Source of the DNA: an uncultured Desulfovibrio sp.
GTDB taxonomy: Bacteria > Desulfobacterota > Desulfovibrionia > Desulfovibrionales > Desulfovibrionaceae
Assembly (NCBI GenBank): GCA_947177085.1
Contig: CAMWTD010000161.1
Span: forward strand, 1-5,257
DNA length: 5,257 bases
Reading direction: 5' to 3'
A model generated the notes under the pieces. That model was given only the letters and a program-made list of their open reading frames with translations. It was not told where the DNA came from and made no database searches. The position numbers were made by a program, and so were the translations under genes. Positions within the stretch are counted from its first letter, which is position 1. Each line of letters starts with the position of its first letter. Positions 1-5,257 of the stretch are shown here, in pieces.

Positions 1-1374
1 TTCCGCAAAGGGAACCACCTCGGGGTCCGCCGTGCCTGCCATGGCGTCGCGGGGCTCCAGCGTATTTTCCTCATTGATGCTCCAGACGCGCGCGTCCTCC
101 CCGGTGAGGGCGGCGTGGACGGCAAAGGCCGCCCTGCGCCCGGCGCCCACGGCCCCGGCGATGGAGGCCGGCCCGGCGGCAACGTCGCCCGCCGCCCAGA
201 CGCCCGGGCGCGAGGTGGCCTGCTGCTTGTCCACCACAATCCAGCGGCGCGGGGTCAGGTCGATGCCCCCCGCGTTCTCGCCGAGGAAGCCGAGGTCGGT
301 CTTCATGCCCACGGCAAAGATGACCGTGTCGCACTCAAGGGTGTGGCTGCCGCCCGGAAGCGGCTCGAACACGGGACGCCCGGCGTCGTCGAAGCGGAAT
401 TCCTTCACTTCATAGAAGTCCACGCCGCTCACCTTGTCATTTTCCGTGCGGATGCCGGACATGGTGCAGCAGTTGTGGATCTGTATCCCTTCCTTGGCGG
501 CGAGCTCCAGGTCTTCGGCCGGGGCGCGCATCTCGCCGGCCTTTTCGAGGCAGATGACGTGCACTTCCTCCGCGCCGAGACGCCTGGCCGTGAAGGCGCA
601 GTCAAAGCCCACGCCGCCGCCGCCCATGACGACGACCTTCTTGCCGATCTTGCCGGTATTGCGCCCGAGGGCGGACTCGCGCAGGAATTCCACCGCCCGC
701 ACGGCCTTTTCCGCGCCGGGGATGGGCAGGCTGTTCTCGGCCGGCACGCCCGTGGCGATGATGATGGCGTCGAAGCGGTCGCGGATCTCGTCCATGGCGA
801 TGTCCACGCCAACGCGGGTGTTCACGTGGGCGCGCACCCCTGTCTCGAGCACGAGGCCCACCTCGCGGTCCACCACATGGCGCGGCAGGCGGAAGTTGGG
901 CACGCCGTAGCGCGGCACGCCGCCCAGCATTGGCTCGGCCTCGTAGATGGTCACGGCATTGCCGAGCAGCGCGAGAAAGTAGGCGCTGGTGAGGCCTGCG
1001 GGGCCGCCGCCGATGACGGCCACTTTCTTGCCGGTGGACGGGCGGTTGCGGAAGAGCACGGCCCCGCGCTCCGCCATGTCGGCGCAGGCGCGCTCGAGGG
1101 CGCGGGTGTTGACGGCCCCCTCCAGATGGTTGCGGTTGCACGCGCCCATGCAGAAGTGCGGGCAGACGCGGCCGGTGACGCCCGGGAAGGGATTCTTGGC
1201 CCGGAGATAGCGCAGGCCCTCGGTGAAGTCGCCCTTTTCGGCGAGCGCCTGCATCTTCTGGATGGAATTGCCGGCCGGGCAGGCGCCCTCACAGGGCGAA
1301 GTGCGGAACTGTTCCTTCAGGCGCGGCCCCTGGGCGACGGGATCGCGCAATTCTCGGCTGTACTTGGGAGGCAT
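1..1374 (-). CDS. GltD-like NAD(P)H/FAD oxidoreductase with N-terminal Fe-S domain (3' end cut by window)
   Basis: The frame is open from an ATG at 1374 to position 1 without a stop, giving the first 458 residues. Order of parts seen: an N-terminal cysteine domain (C28, C32-P, then RVCP with C71, C75, C79); a first Rossmann fold VAVIGGGPAG at 118-127 for FAD; FDAIIIATG at 201-209; a second Rossmann fold VVVMGGGGVG at 247-256, expected to bind NAD(P)H; FAVG at 353-356; and a closing FAD motif GVWAAGDVAAG at 391-401. This is the architecture of the glutamate synthase small subunit/NfnB/dihydropyrimidine dehydrogenase N-terminal family, which moves electrons between NAD(P)H, FAD and iron-sulfur clusters. 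The start is fixed by AAGGAG seven bases upstream. It follows the AprA-like gene by 26 bases, so it is likely that protein's electron-donating partner. True glutamate synthase is unlikely, because the neighbour is not GltB. How far it extends past the window is unknown. Confidence 0.88.
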   Translation of the reverse strand, partial: MPPKYSRELRDPVAQGPRLKEQFRTSPCEGACPAGNSIQKMQALAEKGDFTEGLRYLRAKNPFPGVTGRVCPHFCMGACNRNHLEGAVNTRALERACADMAERGAVLFRNRPSTGKKVAVIGGGPAGLTSAYFLALLGNAVTIYEAEPMLGGVPRYGVPNFRLPRHVVDREVGLVLETGVRAHVNTRVGVDIAMDEIRDRFDAIIIATGVPAENSLPIPGAEKAVRAVEFLRESALGRNTGKIGKKVVVMGGGGVGFDCAFTARRLGAEEVHVICLEKAGEMRAPAEDLELAAKEGIQIHNCCTMSGIRTENDKVSGVDFYEVKEFRFDDAGRPVFEPLPGGSHTLECDTVIFAVGMKTDLGFLGENAGGIDLTPRRWIVVDKQQATSRPGVWAAGDVAAGPASIAGAVGAGRRAAFAVHAALTGEDARVWSINEENTLEPRDAMAGTADPEVVPFAE

Positions 1375-1381
1375 CTATGAA

Positions 1382-1387
1382 CTCCTT
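1382..1387 (-). promoter_or_regulatory. Shine-Dalgarno site of the GltD-like gene
   Basis: The minus strand reads AAGGAG here, seven bases before the ATG at 1374. It lies in the 26-base gap after the AprA-like stop codon. It fixes the start of the downstream gene and supports translation as the second cistron of a single transcript. No promoter-like hexamers or terminator hairpin were noticed in the gap. Confidence 0.8.
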
Positions 1388-1400
1388 GCGGCAGGGATGG

Positions 1401-3074
1401 TTACAAGAGCGGCGCCTTGCCCCACTGGAAGCGGGGGCCGTCGGCCTCCTTGATAAGGAGGAGCGGCTTTGCCATTTCGGGATTGAGCCCCGGGAACTCG
1501 CGCACGCGGTAGACGCAGCGGCCCGACTCCTTGCGCTCCATGGTGGCCTGGATGGCCAGCTCGCACACGGCAAGGATGTCCCGGCTCTCGTGGCAGCGCA
1601 TGAGCTCGCGCAGGCTGTCGGCATGGAGCCGGTCGGCCTGGCCCGTAAGGAAGCGGATCTTTTCCAGCGCGCGTTCCATGCCCGCCATGGAGCGGCGGAA
1701 GCCCATGTAATAGTCCATGACGTTGCGGGTGGCCTGCTCCAGCTCCTCGTAGCTCACGGGGTCGCCCACGGGCTCGGCCATGGGCGCGAAGACGCGGTCC
1801 TTGACGGTCTTGGCCATGTCCTCGTCCACCTGCCCCGCCTGGCCCATGCCGGACGCACGCATGGCGGCCTGTCGGCCGGCCTCGTAGCCGCCGCACATGG
1901 CCCCGGAGCAGTAGAGGAAGACGCTGCCGTTGAAAAGGTTGGGCAGGCTCGACTCAAACTGGTCGTTGACCGCGATGGCGCCGCCGAAGATGAGCTCGCC
2001 GATCTCGACCTCAAGCAGCTTGTGCTGGAAGTCCGTGCCGGTGCAGTCGGCCCAGTCGCCGAAGGTGGCCTTGTCGCCGGGCATGAGCACGTACTGGAGC
2101 TCGTGCACCACGGCCGGGTCCACATGGCGCATGTCCATATAGAACGGGGGCCCCGCGCCCTCCATCTGCTCCTGGAAGGTGCCCTGGATCTGGTTGTTGC
2201 GCACGCCGTTCTCGCACATGGGGTCGTACTTGCACATGAAGCGCTCGCCAAGCGCATTGAGCTCATGCGCGCCCGAGCTGTTGATGCCGTTCATGCCCGG
2301 GCAGCCGTAGCCCTTGGGCAAGAGGGTGGCGCGCTGGTAGGTGTCGAGCTCTGTCACGGCCGCGCCGGCCTCGTAGCCCAGCACCACGCCCGCGCTGGTG
2401 TTGTAGGGATACATCCACACGTTGTAGGCGTTGTGCGTGGAATTGTCCGTACCGCGCGTGGCCGAGCGCCCCTGCGTGGAAACCACGGTCTTGGCGCGGA
2501 TGATGACATATTCGCCGGTGCGCACGTTCCAGCCGAGGCAGCCGCAGGCCTTGCCGTGGTCGGTGAGGATGCGCATGGCCATGATGCGGTCGAGCACGTT
2601 GACGCCGCTCTCGCGCACGAGGCGCGCCATGACGCGCTTGATGGTCATGCCGTTGGAAATGTGGACCCACCAGCGCCCGGGCTGGCCAAAGCCCTGGGTG
2701 CGCACATAGGTCCCGTCCGGATTGCGGCCGAAGTCCACGCCCGCGGCCCCGAGAATATCGAGGAAGTGCGGCATGTGGTTGTACCAGCCGTTGACGAGCA
2801 TGGCGGGCGTCCAGCCGTTGAGGGGCTTGGCGTAGAATTTCACAAGGTCGTCAGCGGTGTCGAAGGGCTCGCCCTCCTCATTGAGAACGGCCATGTAGTG
2901 GTCATTGCCGCCGCCGATGCAGCCCGAACTCTCGAGCTTGCCCTTGTCGATGATGACGACATCCTGGCCCTGGTCGCGCGCGCCCAGCGCGGCGCCACAG
3001 CCGGATGCCCCGGAGCCGATGACGAGCACGTCGGTTTCCACGAGCGTGCCCAGACTGTGCCTGGTCGTTCTCAT
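1401..3074 (-). CDS. FAD-binding reductase of the fumarate reductase/adenylylsulfate reductase alpha (AprA-like) family
   Basis: The gene encodes 557 residues ending in TAA. An N-terminal Rossmann motif, DVLVIGSGASGCGAAL (15-30, GxGxxG at 20-25), with acidic D43 at the end of strand 2 marks FAD binding. SSGCIGGG (49-56) sits where FrdA/SdhA carry the histidine that bonds FAD covalently. That histidine is absent, so FAD is probably held non-covalently, as in AprA. The glycine-rich stretch near 391-400 (GAMCGGYEAG) fits the second FAD-contact region. The helical C-terminus (about 488-530, LRELMRCHESRDIL onward, then ERKESGR) recalls the AprA tail. There are 13 cysteines but no ferredoxin pattern, signal peptide, heme motif or membrane segment, so a cytoplasmic enzyme needing a separate electron carrier is expected. 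The ATG at 3074 has AGGA seven bases upstream and stands just before the first beta strand; the upstream extension of the frame is the control region. It is first in an operon with the GltD-like gene. The substrate is not identifiable; true AprA is unlikely because length and active-site surroundings differ. Confidence 0.85.
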   Translation of the reverse strand: MRTTRHSLGTLVETDVLVIGSGASGCGAALGARDQGQDVVIIDKGKLESSGCIGGGNDHYMAVLNEEGEPFDTADDLVKFYAKPLNGWTPAMLVNGWYNHMPHFLDILGAAGVDFGRNPDGTYVRTQGFGQPGRWWVHISNGMTIKRVMARLVRESGVNVLDRIMAMRILTDHGKACGCLGWNVRTGEYVIIRAKTVVSTQGRSATRGTDNSTHNAYNVWMYPYNTSAGVVLGYEAGAAVTELDTYQRATLLPKGYGCPGMNGINSSGAHELNALGERFMCKYDPMCENGVRNNQIQGTFQEQMEGAGPPFYMDMRHVDPAVVHELQYVLMPGDKATFGDWADCTGTDFQHKLLEVEIGELIFGGAIAVNDQFESSLPNLFNGSVFLYCSGAMCGGYEAGRQAAMRASGMGQAGQVDEDMAKTVKDRVFAPMAEPVGDPVSYEELEQATRNVMDYYMGFRRSMAGMERALEKIRFLTGQADRLHADSLRELMRCHESRDILAVCELAIQATMERKESGRCVYRVREFPGLNPEMAKPLLLIKEADGPRFQWGKAPLL

Positions 3075-3081
3075 GCCGGTA

Positions 3082-3085
3082 TCCT
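3082..3085 (-). promoter_or_regulatory. Shine-Dalgarno site of the AprA-like gene
   Basis: The minus strand reads AGGA here, seven bases before the ATG at 3074. It decides the start against the longer open frame that runs up to 3266 through the regulatory gap. Confidence 0.6.
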
Positions 3086-3112
3086 GGTCTGAAGGTGTGC
3101 GGACACTTCGTC

Positions 3113-3152
3113 GTCCGGGCTTGGGCAGGCCCCCCAGCGGGGCCGCCCGGAC
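3113..3152 (-). promoter_or_regulatory. Two-part GC-rich hairpin in the leader of the AprA-like operon
   Basis: GTCCGGGC (3113-3120) pairs perfectly with GCCCGGAC (3145-3152). Nested directly on the second arm, GGCCCC (3128-3133) pairs with GGGGCC (3139-3144) around the loop CCAGC. A seven-base bulge (3121-3127) lies on one side. If the promoter at 3175-3200 is real, this structure sits in the transcribed leader, 38 bases or more before the start codon. No T-tract follows on either strand, so it is not a standard intrinsic terminator. It may stabilise or regulate the mRNA, or simply reflect GC-rich sequence. Confidence 0.45.
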
Positions 3153-3174
3153 TTTGAGACTTTGTGAAGGAAAA

Positions 3175-3200
3175 ATCATACGCCGCCGCTGTATTGTCAA
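3175..3200 (-). promoter_or_regulatory. Candidate promoter for the AprA-like operon
   Basis: On the minus strand, TTGACA (3200-3195) is a perfect -35 hexamer and TATGAT (3180-3175) matches five of six -10 bases. The spacer is 14 bases, shorter than the usual 16-18. Such spacing would make a weak promoter that may depend on an activator, which suits a LysR-controlled gene. At standard 17-base spacing the -10 would be the poorer GATTTT. The predicted transcript start is near 3168, giving a leader of roughly 95 bases. Confidence 0.4.
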
Positions 3201-3207
3201 ATCAATA
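3192..3207. promoter_or_regulatory. Candidate LysR-type operator (TATTG-N6-CAATA)
   Basis: A perfect five-base inverted repeat, TATTG and CAATA separated by six bases, overlaps the candidate -35 element. A further ATTG at 3218-3221 pairs with the CAAT at 3203-3206 as a second dyad with an 11-base spacer. Short interrupted dyads of this kind upstream of divergent targets are typical LysR-family binding sites. Assignment to the neighbouring regulator is inference. Confidence 0.4.
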
Positions 3208-3249
3208 AAAATCACGCATTGTGGAAAAAAATCCAACAGGGGGCGTCCC

Positions 3250-4317
3250 GTGATCGACGAGCTCAATGGCGATTTTCTCCAGTGGCTGCGCGGATTTTAC
3301 TGGGTCGCCAAGACGGGCAGCGTGCGCCGCGCCGCCGAGCACATGCACCGAAACCCCTCCACCATAAGTTATCAACTGCGCTCGCTGGAGGAGTCGCTCA
3401 ACACCGTCCTTTTTGACCGCTACAAGAAATCCCTGCGCATCACGCCCGAGGGGGCCAAGCTCCTCGACTGGGCCATCACCACCTTTGAGGCGCTCCAGAG
3501 CATGCGCGCTTCGGTGGGCAGCGCGGGCGGCGAGCTCAAGGGCGCTGTCACCGTGGCGACGACCCTGCCCATCGCCACACTTTCCGTGCCCACGACGGTG
3601 GAGTTTTTGCGCCGCCACCCCGGGGTGCAGCTTTCGCTCGAGCGGGGGCTCTCTTCCGACGTGCGTAGCAAGGTCGCCGAATCCCGCGTGGATTTCGGCC
3701 TTTTGCCAGTCATCGAAAAACCGGCGGAGGACCGGCTCGACGTGGTGTTCAAGGCGCGGCCCATGCTCGTCATGCACCGCGACAACCCGTGGAATATCCG
3801 GCCTGTGCCGGAAATCGAGGACTTGCGGCGTCTGCCCTACGTGGCCTTCGCCAACGATGCCGACCCGGACGACCTCGGCTACTGGTGCCGCAATTCGGGC
3901 ATGGGCGACTTCATCCAGAAAAACGCGGCCATCCGCGTCAACAACTATCACCTCATCATGCGCTATGTGTGGCAGCGCCTCGGCGTGGCCATCATGGACG
4001 AGCTCTGCCTCCAGGCCACCAATTTCGGGGCGGAATGGGAGCAGATCGGCGCGCTCCCGCTGGACCATCTCTTCCCCAACCGGCTTTACGGCATCCTCGT
4101 GCGCCGCCATAAGCACGTCAGCCCCCAGGCGCAGGCCTTCATCGAGGCGCTCCACGGCTTCTTCCTCTCGCTGCCAACGCTGGACGCCGAGACCATCTGG
4201 CGCAATGCCCGCCAGATCTCGGCCGTTCAGGAAGGCGCAAAAGAAAAGGCCGGGCGCAGGGCCCGGCCTGAGAAGCGCGCCGCCCGGGATGACCGGGCGC
4301 GTCCCGTGGATGCCTAG
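3250..4317 (+). CDS. LysR-family transcriptional regulator with a charged C-terminal tail
   Basis: The gene encodes 355 residues from a GTG start. The winged helix-turn-helix occupies about residues 9-70: the first helices span FYWVAKTGSVRRAAEHM (16-32), the recognition helix lies in NPSTISYQLRSLEESL (35-50), and the wing is LFDRYKKSLRITPEG (54-68). A linker helix follows, and the co-inducer domain starts at LKGAVTVATT (96-105) and runs to about 308. The FLRRHPGVQLSLERG segment and 'VDFGLLP' are characteristic of LysR effector domains. Family members are usually near 300 residues; here about 45 extra residues follow, the last 28 (328-355) rich in K, R, E and A. The GTG at 3250 is chosen because no ATG, GTG or TTG lies in frame just upstream in the AT-rich region and the next ATG falls inside the DNA-binding domain. 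The preceding AGGGGG (3238-3243) is a modest ribosome site. It probably controls the divergent flavoprotein operon and perhaps itself. The ligand is unknown. Confidence 0.92.
   Translation: MIDELNGDFLQWLRGFYWVAKTGSVRRAAEHMHRNPSTISYQLRSLEESLNTVLFDRYKKSLRITPEGAKLLDWAITTFEALQSMRASVGSAGGELKGAVTVATTLPIATLSVPTTVEFLRRHPGVQLSLERGLSSDVRSKVAESRVDFGLLPVIEKPAEDRLDVVFKARPMLVMHRDNPWNIRPVPEIEDLRRLPYVAFANDADPDDLGYWCRNSGMGDFIQKNAAIRVNNYHLIMRYVWQRLGVAIMDELCLQATNFGAEWEQIGALPLDHLFPNRLYGILVRRHKHVSPQAQAFIEALHGFFLSLPTLDAETIWRNARQISAVQEGAKEKAGRRARPEKRAARDDRARPVDA
4239..4268 (-). terminator. Rho-independent terminator of the permease gene, inside the LysR-type coding sequence
   Basis: The minus strand shows a perfect eight-base-pair stem, GGCCGGGC (4268-4261) with GCCCGGCC (4255-4248), a five-base loop, and then TTTTCTTTT (4247-4239). 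This is a textbook intrinsic terminator in the direction of the permease gene, beginning 45 bases past its stop. On the plus strand no T-tract follows, so it should not stop regulator transcription. It is unusual in lying wholly inside codons of the convergent gene. Confidence 0.8.
4281..4299 (-). other. Second hairpin just upstream of the permease terminator
   Basis: CGCCCGG (4281-4287) and CCGGGCG (4293-4299) form a seven-base-pair stem with the five-base loop GATGA. It lies between the permease stop and the terminator hairpin, within the last LysR-type codons. It has no T-tract of its own. It may protect the 3' end of the permease mRNA or reinforce pausing. Confidence 0.4.
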
Positions 4318-5257
4318 AAGACCGCCACGCCCAGTGTGACGACCACGAGGGCCGTGGCCAGCCACGACACCAGGATGACCACCGGCGCGGTGCGCCAGAT
4401 GGACTTGGCGTTGGCCCACTCGTTGCCGTGCAAGAGGGCCGCGCTGGCGCTGGCCGCCGGCGTGAGGAAGGCGAAGTGGCAGCCCATGACCACCATCATC
4501 AGCGCGAGGTCCGGCGCCGCGCCCGAAGCCTGGCAATAGCTCAGGACGATGGGCATGAGCGCGATGCCGGTCGCGCCGTTGTTCATCACCTGCGTCAATG
4601 CCGTGGCCACGAAGCCGATGATAATGGCGAAGGTGAGCGGGGTGCTGCCGCTGAAGATGGGCTCCATGGCGTTCATGAGGAAGGCGGTGATGCCGCTGTC
4701 CGTATGGGCCATGGCCGCGGCCAGCGGCTGCACGATGGCGAGCAGGAGGATGATGCCCCAGGTGACGCCCGAATCCACCATGGTCTTGAAATTGAGCAGG
4801 GGCTTGCCGTCCACCCTGATGGCCGCCATGACGGTGACGAGCAGGATGACGATGCCCGTATTGCCGATGGAGCGCAGGAACTTGGTCACGAAGAAGCCCT
4901 TGGGCAGGAAGTTGGGCGCGAGCAGGAGCAGCACCAGCAGGAAGAGGAAGATGAGCACGATCTTCTGCACCCTGTTGAGCTTGAGCGCGCCTTCCGTATC
5001 CAGCTTTTCGGCCTCCAGCTTGAGCAGCTTGCTCATGTCGGGCCGGAAGAGGTACTTGCCGAGCAGGATGAAGGCGCCGGAGCACAGCGCGCAGATGGCG
5101 AGCGCCACCAGCATGTAGCTCGCGTAGTCGATGGAGACGCCGCTCATGTTCTCATAGGCGCCGAGCACCGTGAGCGGCACCTGCTTGAAGGGGATGAGCG
5201 ACATGCCCACCTGCGCGGCGAACACGATGCCGAAGACCATCATGGTGGGATAGCCTT
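4314..5257 (-). CDS. DASS/SLC13-like anion permease, C-terminal part (5' end cut by window)
   Basis: The frame is open past position 5257, so the start lies outside; 313 C-terminal residues are visible, ending in TAG. Numbering from the Met at 5243, hydrophobic segments lie near 1-19, 38-66, 93-113, 127-142, 160-178, 201-237, 245-272 and 285-309, so this is an integral inner-membrane protein. Segments 220-232 (MNNGATGIALMPI) and 253-274 (MGCHFAF, then TPAASASAALLHGN) match in position the second Ser-Asn-Thr hairpin and the C-terminal hairpin of divalent anion:sodium symporters (known full length about 450-500). Family members import dicarboxylates, citrate, sulfate or related anions. The canonical SNT and PPNAI residues are altered, so substrate and coupling ion may differ; a more distant ArsB/CitMHS-type permease is the alternative. 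The polar stretch 67-92 is a cytoplasmic or periplasmic loop. The gene converges on the regulator gene and ends in a strong terminator. Confidence 0.75.
   Translation of the reverse strand, partial: GYPTMMVFGIVFAAQVGMSLIPFKQVPLTVLGAYENMSGVSIDYASYMLVALAICALCSGAFILLGKYLFRPDMSKLLKLEAEKLDTEGALKLNRVQKIVLIFLFLLVLLLLAPNFLPKGFFVTKFLRSIGNTGIVILLVTVMAAIRVDGKPLLNFKTMVDSGVTWGIILLLAIVQPLAAAMAHTDSGITAFLMNAMEPIFSGSTPLTFAIIIGFVATALTQVMNNGATGIALMPIVLSYCQASGAAPDLALMMVVMGCHFAFLTPAASASAALLHGNEWANAKSIWRTAPVVILVSWLATALVVVTLGVAVF

Larger units (their letters stand above)
3075..3249. promoter_or_regulatory. Divergent control region between the AprA-like operon and the LysR-type gene
   Basis: This 175-base gap separates two divergently transcribed genes, the usual arrangement for a LysR regulator and its target. 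The half nearest the flavoprotein gene is GC-rich and holds a large hairpin. The half nearest the regulator (about 3163-3235) is conspicuously AT-rich against its surroundings and holds a consensus -35 element and ATTG/CAAT repeats. AAATCA occurs three times (3173-3178, 3199-3204, 3209-3214), and GACTTTG occurs twice, eight bases apart (3150-3156, 3158-3164). No convincing plus-strand sigma70 promoter for the regulator was found: TTGTCA at 3194 has only a poor -10 partner. Confidence 0.7.

Noticed and set aside
1..1374. True glutamate synthase small subunit (gltD)
   Set aside because: There is no large subunit beside it; the partner is an AprA-like flavoprotein, and the N-terminal cysteine pattern differs.
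115..1380. Long open frame on the plus strand opposite the GltD-like gene
   Set aside because: It is rich in His, Ala, Gly and Val, has no recognisable motif, and is the exact antisense of well-supported codons. GC-rich DNA commonly leaves such frames open.
1377..3092. 571-codon open frame on the plus strand opposite the AprA-like gene
   Set aside because: It is an antisense shadow with monotonous H/A/V/G composition and no domain signature. The minus-strand protein has clear FAD motifs and a ribosome site.
3113..3152. Leader hairpin as an intrinsic terminator
   Set aside because: No run of T follows either arm on either strand.
3150..3164. Tandem GACTTTG repeat as an attachment site or mobile-element scar
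   Set aside because: There are only two seven-base copies, with no integrase, transposase or longer flanking repeat in the window.
3194..3222. Plus-strand promoter for the regulator (TTGTCA with CATTGT at 17 bases)
   Set aside because: The -10 matches only three of six consensus bases, and the -35 coincides with the better minus-strand element; too weak to call.
3075..3266. Upstream extension of the AprA-like frame to an ATG at 3266
   Set aside because: It would translate the promoter-like and hairpin region and overlap the regulator start. The ATG at 3074 has a ribosome site and fits the family N-terminus.
3202..5085. 627-codon minus-strand open frame spanning the regulator and permease
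   Set aside because: It would run antisense to a clear LysR protein and out of frame through a clear membrane protein. Its composition is low complexity, and it has no motif.

Overview
The window is GC-rich bacterial DNA with tightly packed genes. It holds four protein-coding genes, two cut by the window edges, around one regulatory gap of 175 bases. The gene content (an adenylylsulfate-reductase-alpha-like flavoprotein, a GltD-type iron-sulfur flavoprotein, a LysR regulator and a DASS-type anion permease) and many cysteines in the flavoprotein suggest an anaerobic proteobacterium. A Desulfovibrio/Bilophila-like sulfate or sulfite reducer is my best guess. This is inference from protein flavour; no rRNA or other marker is present.

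Layout. On the minus strand, 3074 to 1401 encodes a 557-residue soluble FAD-binding reductase of the fumarate reductase/AprA superfamily. After 26 bases with a strong ribosome binding site comes a GltD-like NAD(P)H/FAD oxidoreductase (1374 to beyond position 1, at least 458 residues). These two almost certainly form one operon that continues out of the window. The gap 3075-3249 contains an AT-rich island with a consensus -35 hexamer, ATTG/CAAT dyads of LysR-operator type and, in the leader of the flavoprotein operon, a GC-rich two-part hairpin. From 3250 rightwards on the plus strand lies a LysR-type regulator (355 residues, GTG start) divergent from the flavoprotein operon. Convergent with it, on the minus strand, the C-terminal 313 residues of a DASS/SLC13-like permease end at 4314. 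The regulator and permease stop codons share the palindrome CTAG. The permease's apparent intrinsic terminator lies inside the last codons of the regulator gene.

How they may work together (inference). The GltD-like protein would take electrons from NAD(P)H and pass them through its N-terminal iron-sulfur domain to the FAD of the AprA-like partner, which would reduce or oxidise a small, probably anionic, organic substrate in the cytoplasm. The LysR protein probably senses that substrate or a related metabolite and controls the divergent operon. The permease may import the substrate, but it is transcribed separately and its membership is unproven. The substrate cannot be read from the sequence. 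No RNA genes, insertion sequences, CRISPR arrays or phage features were seen.
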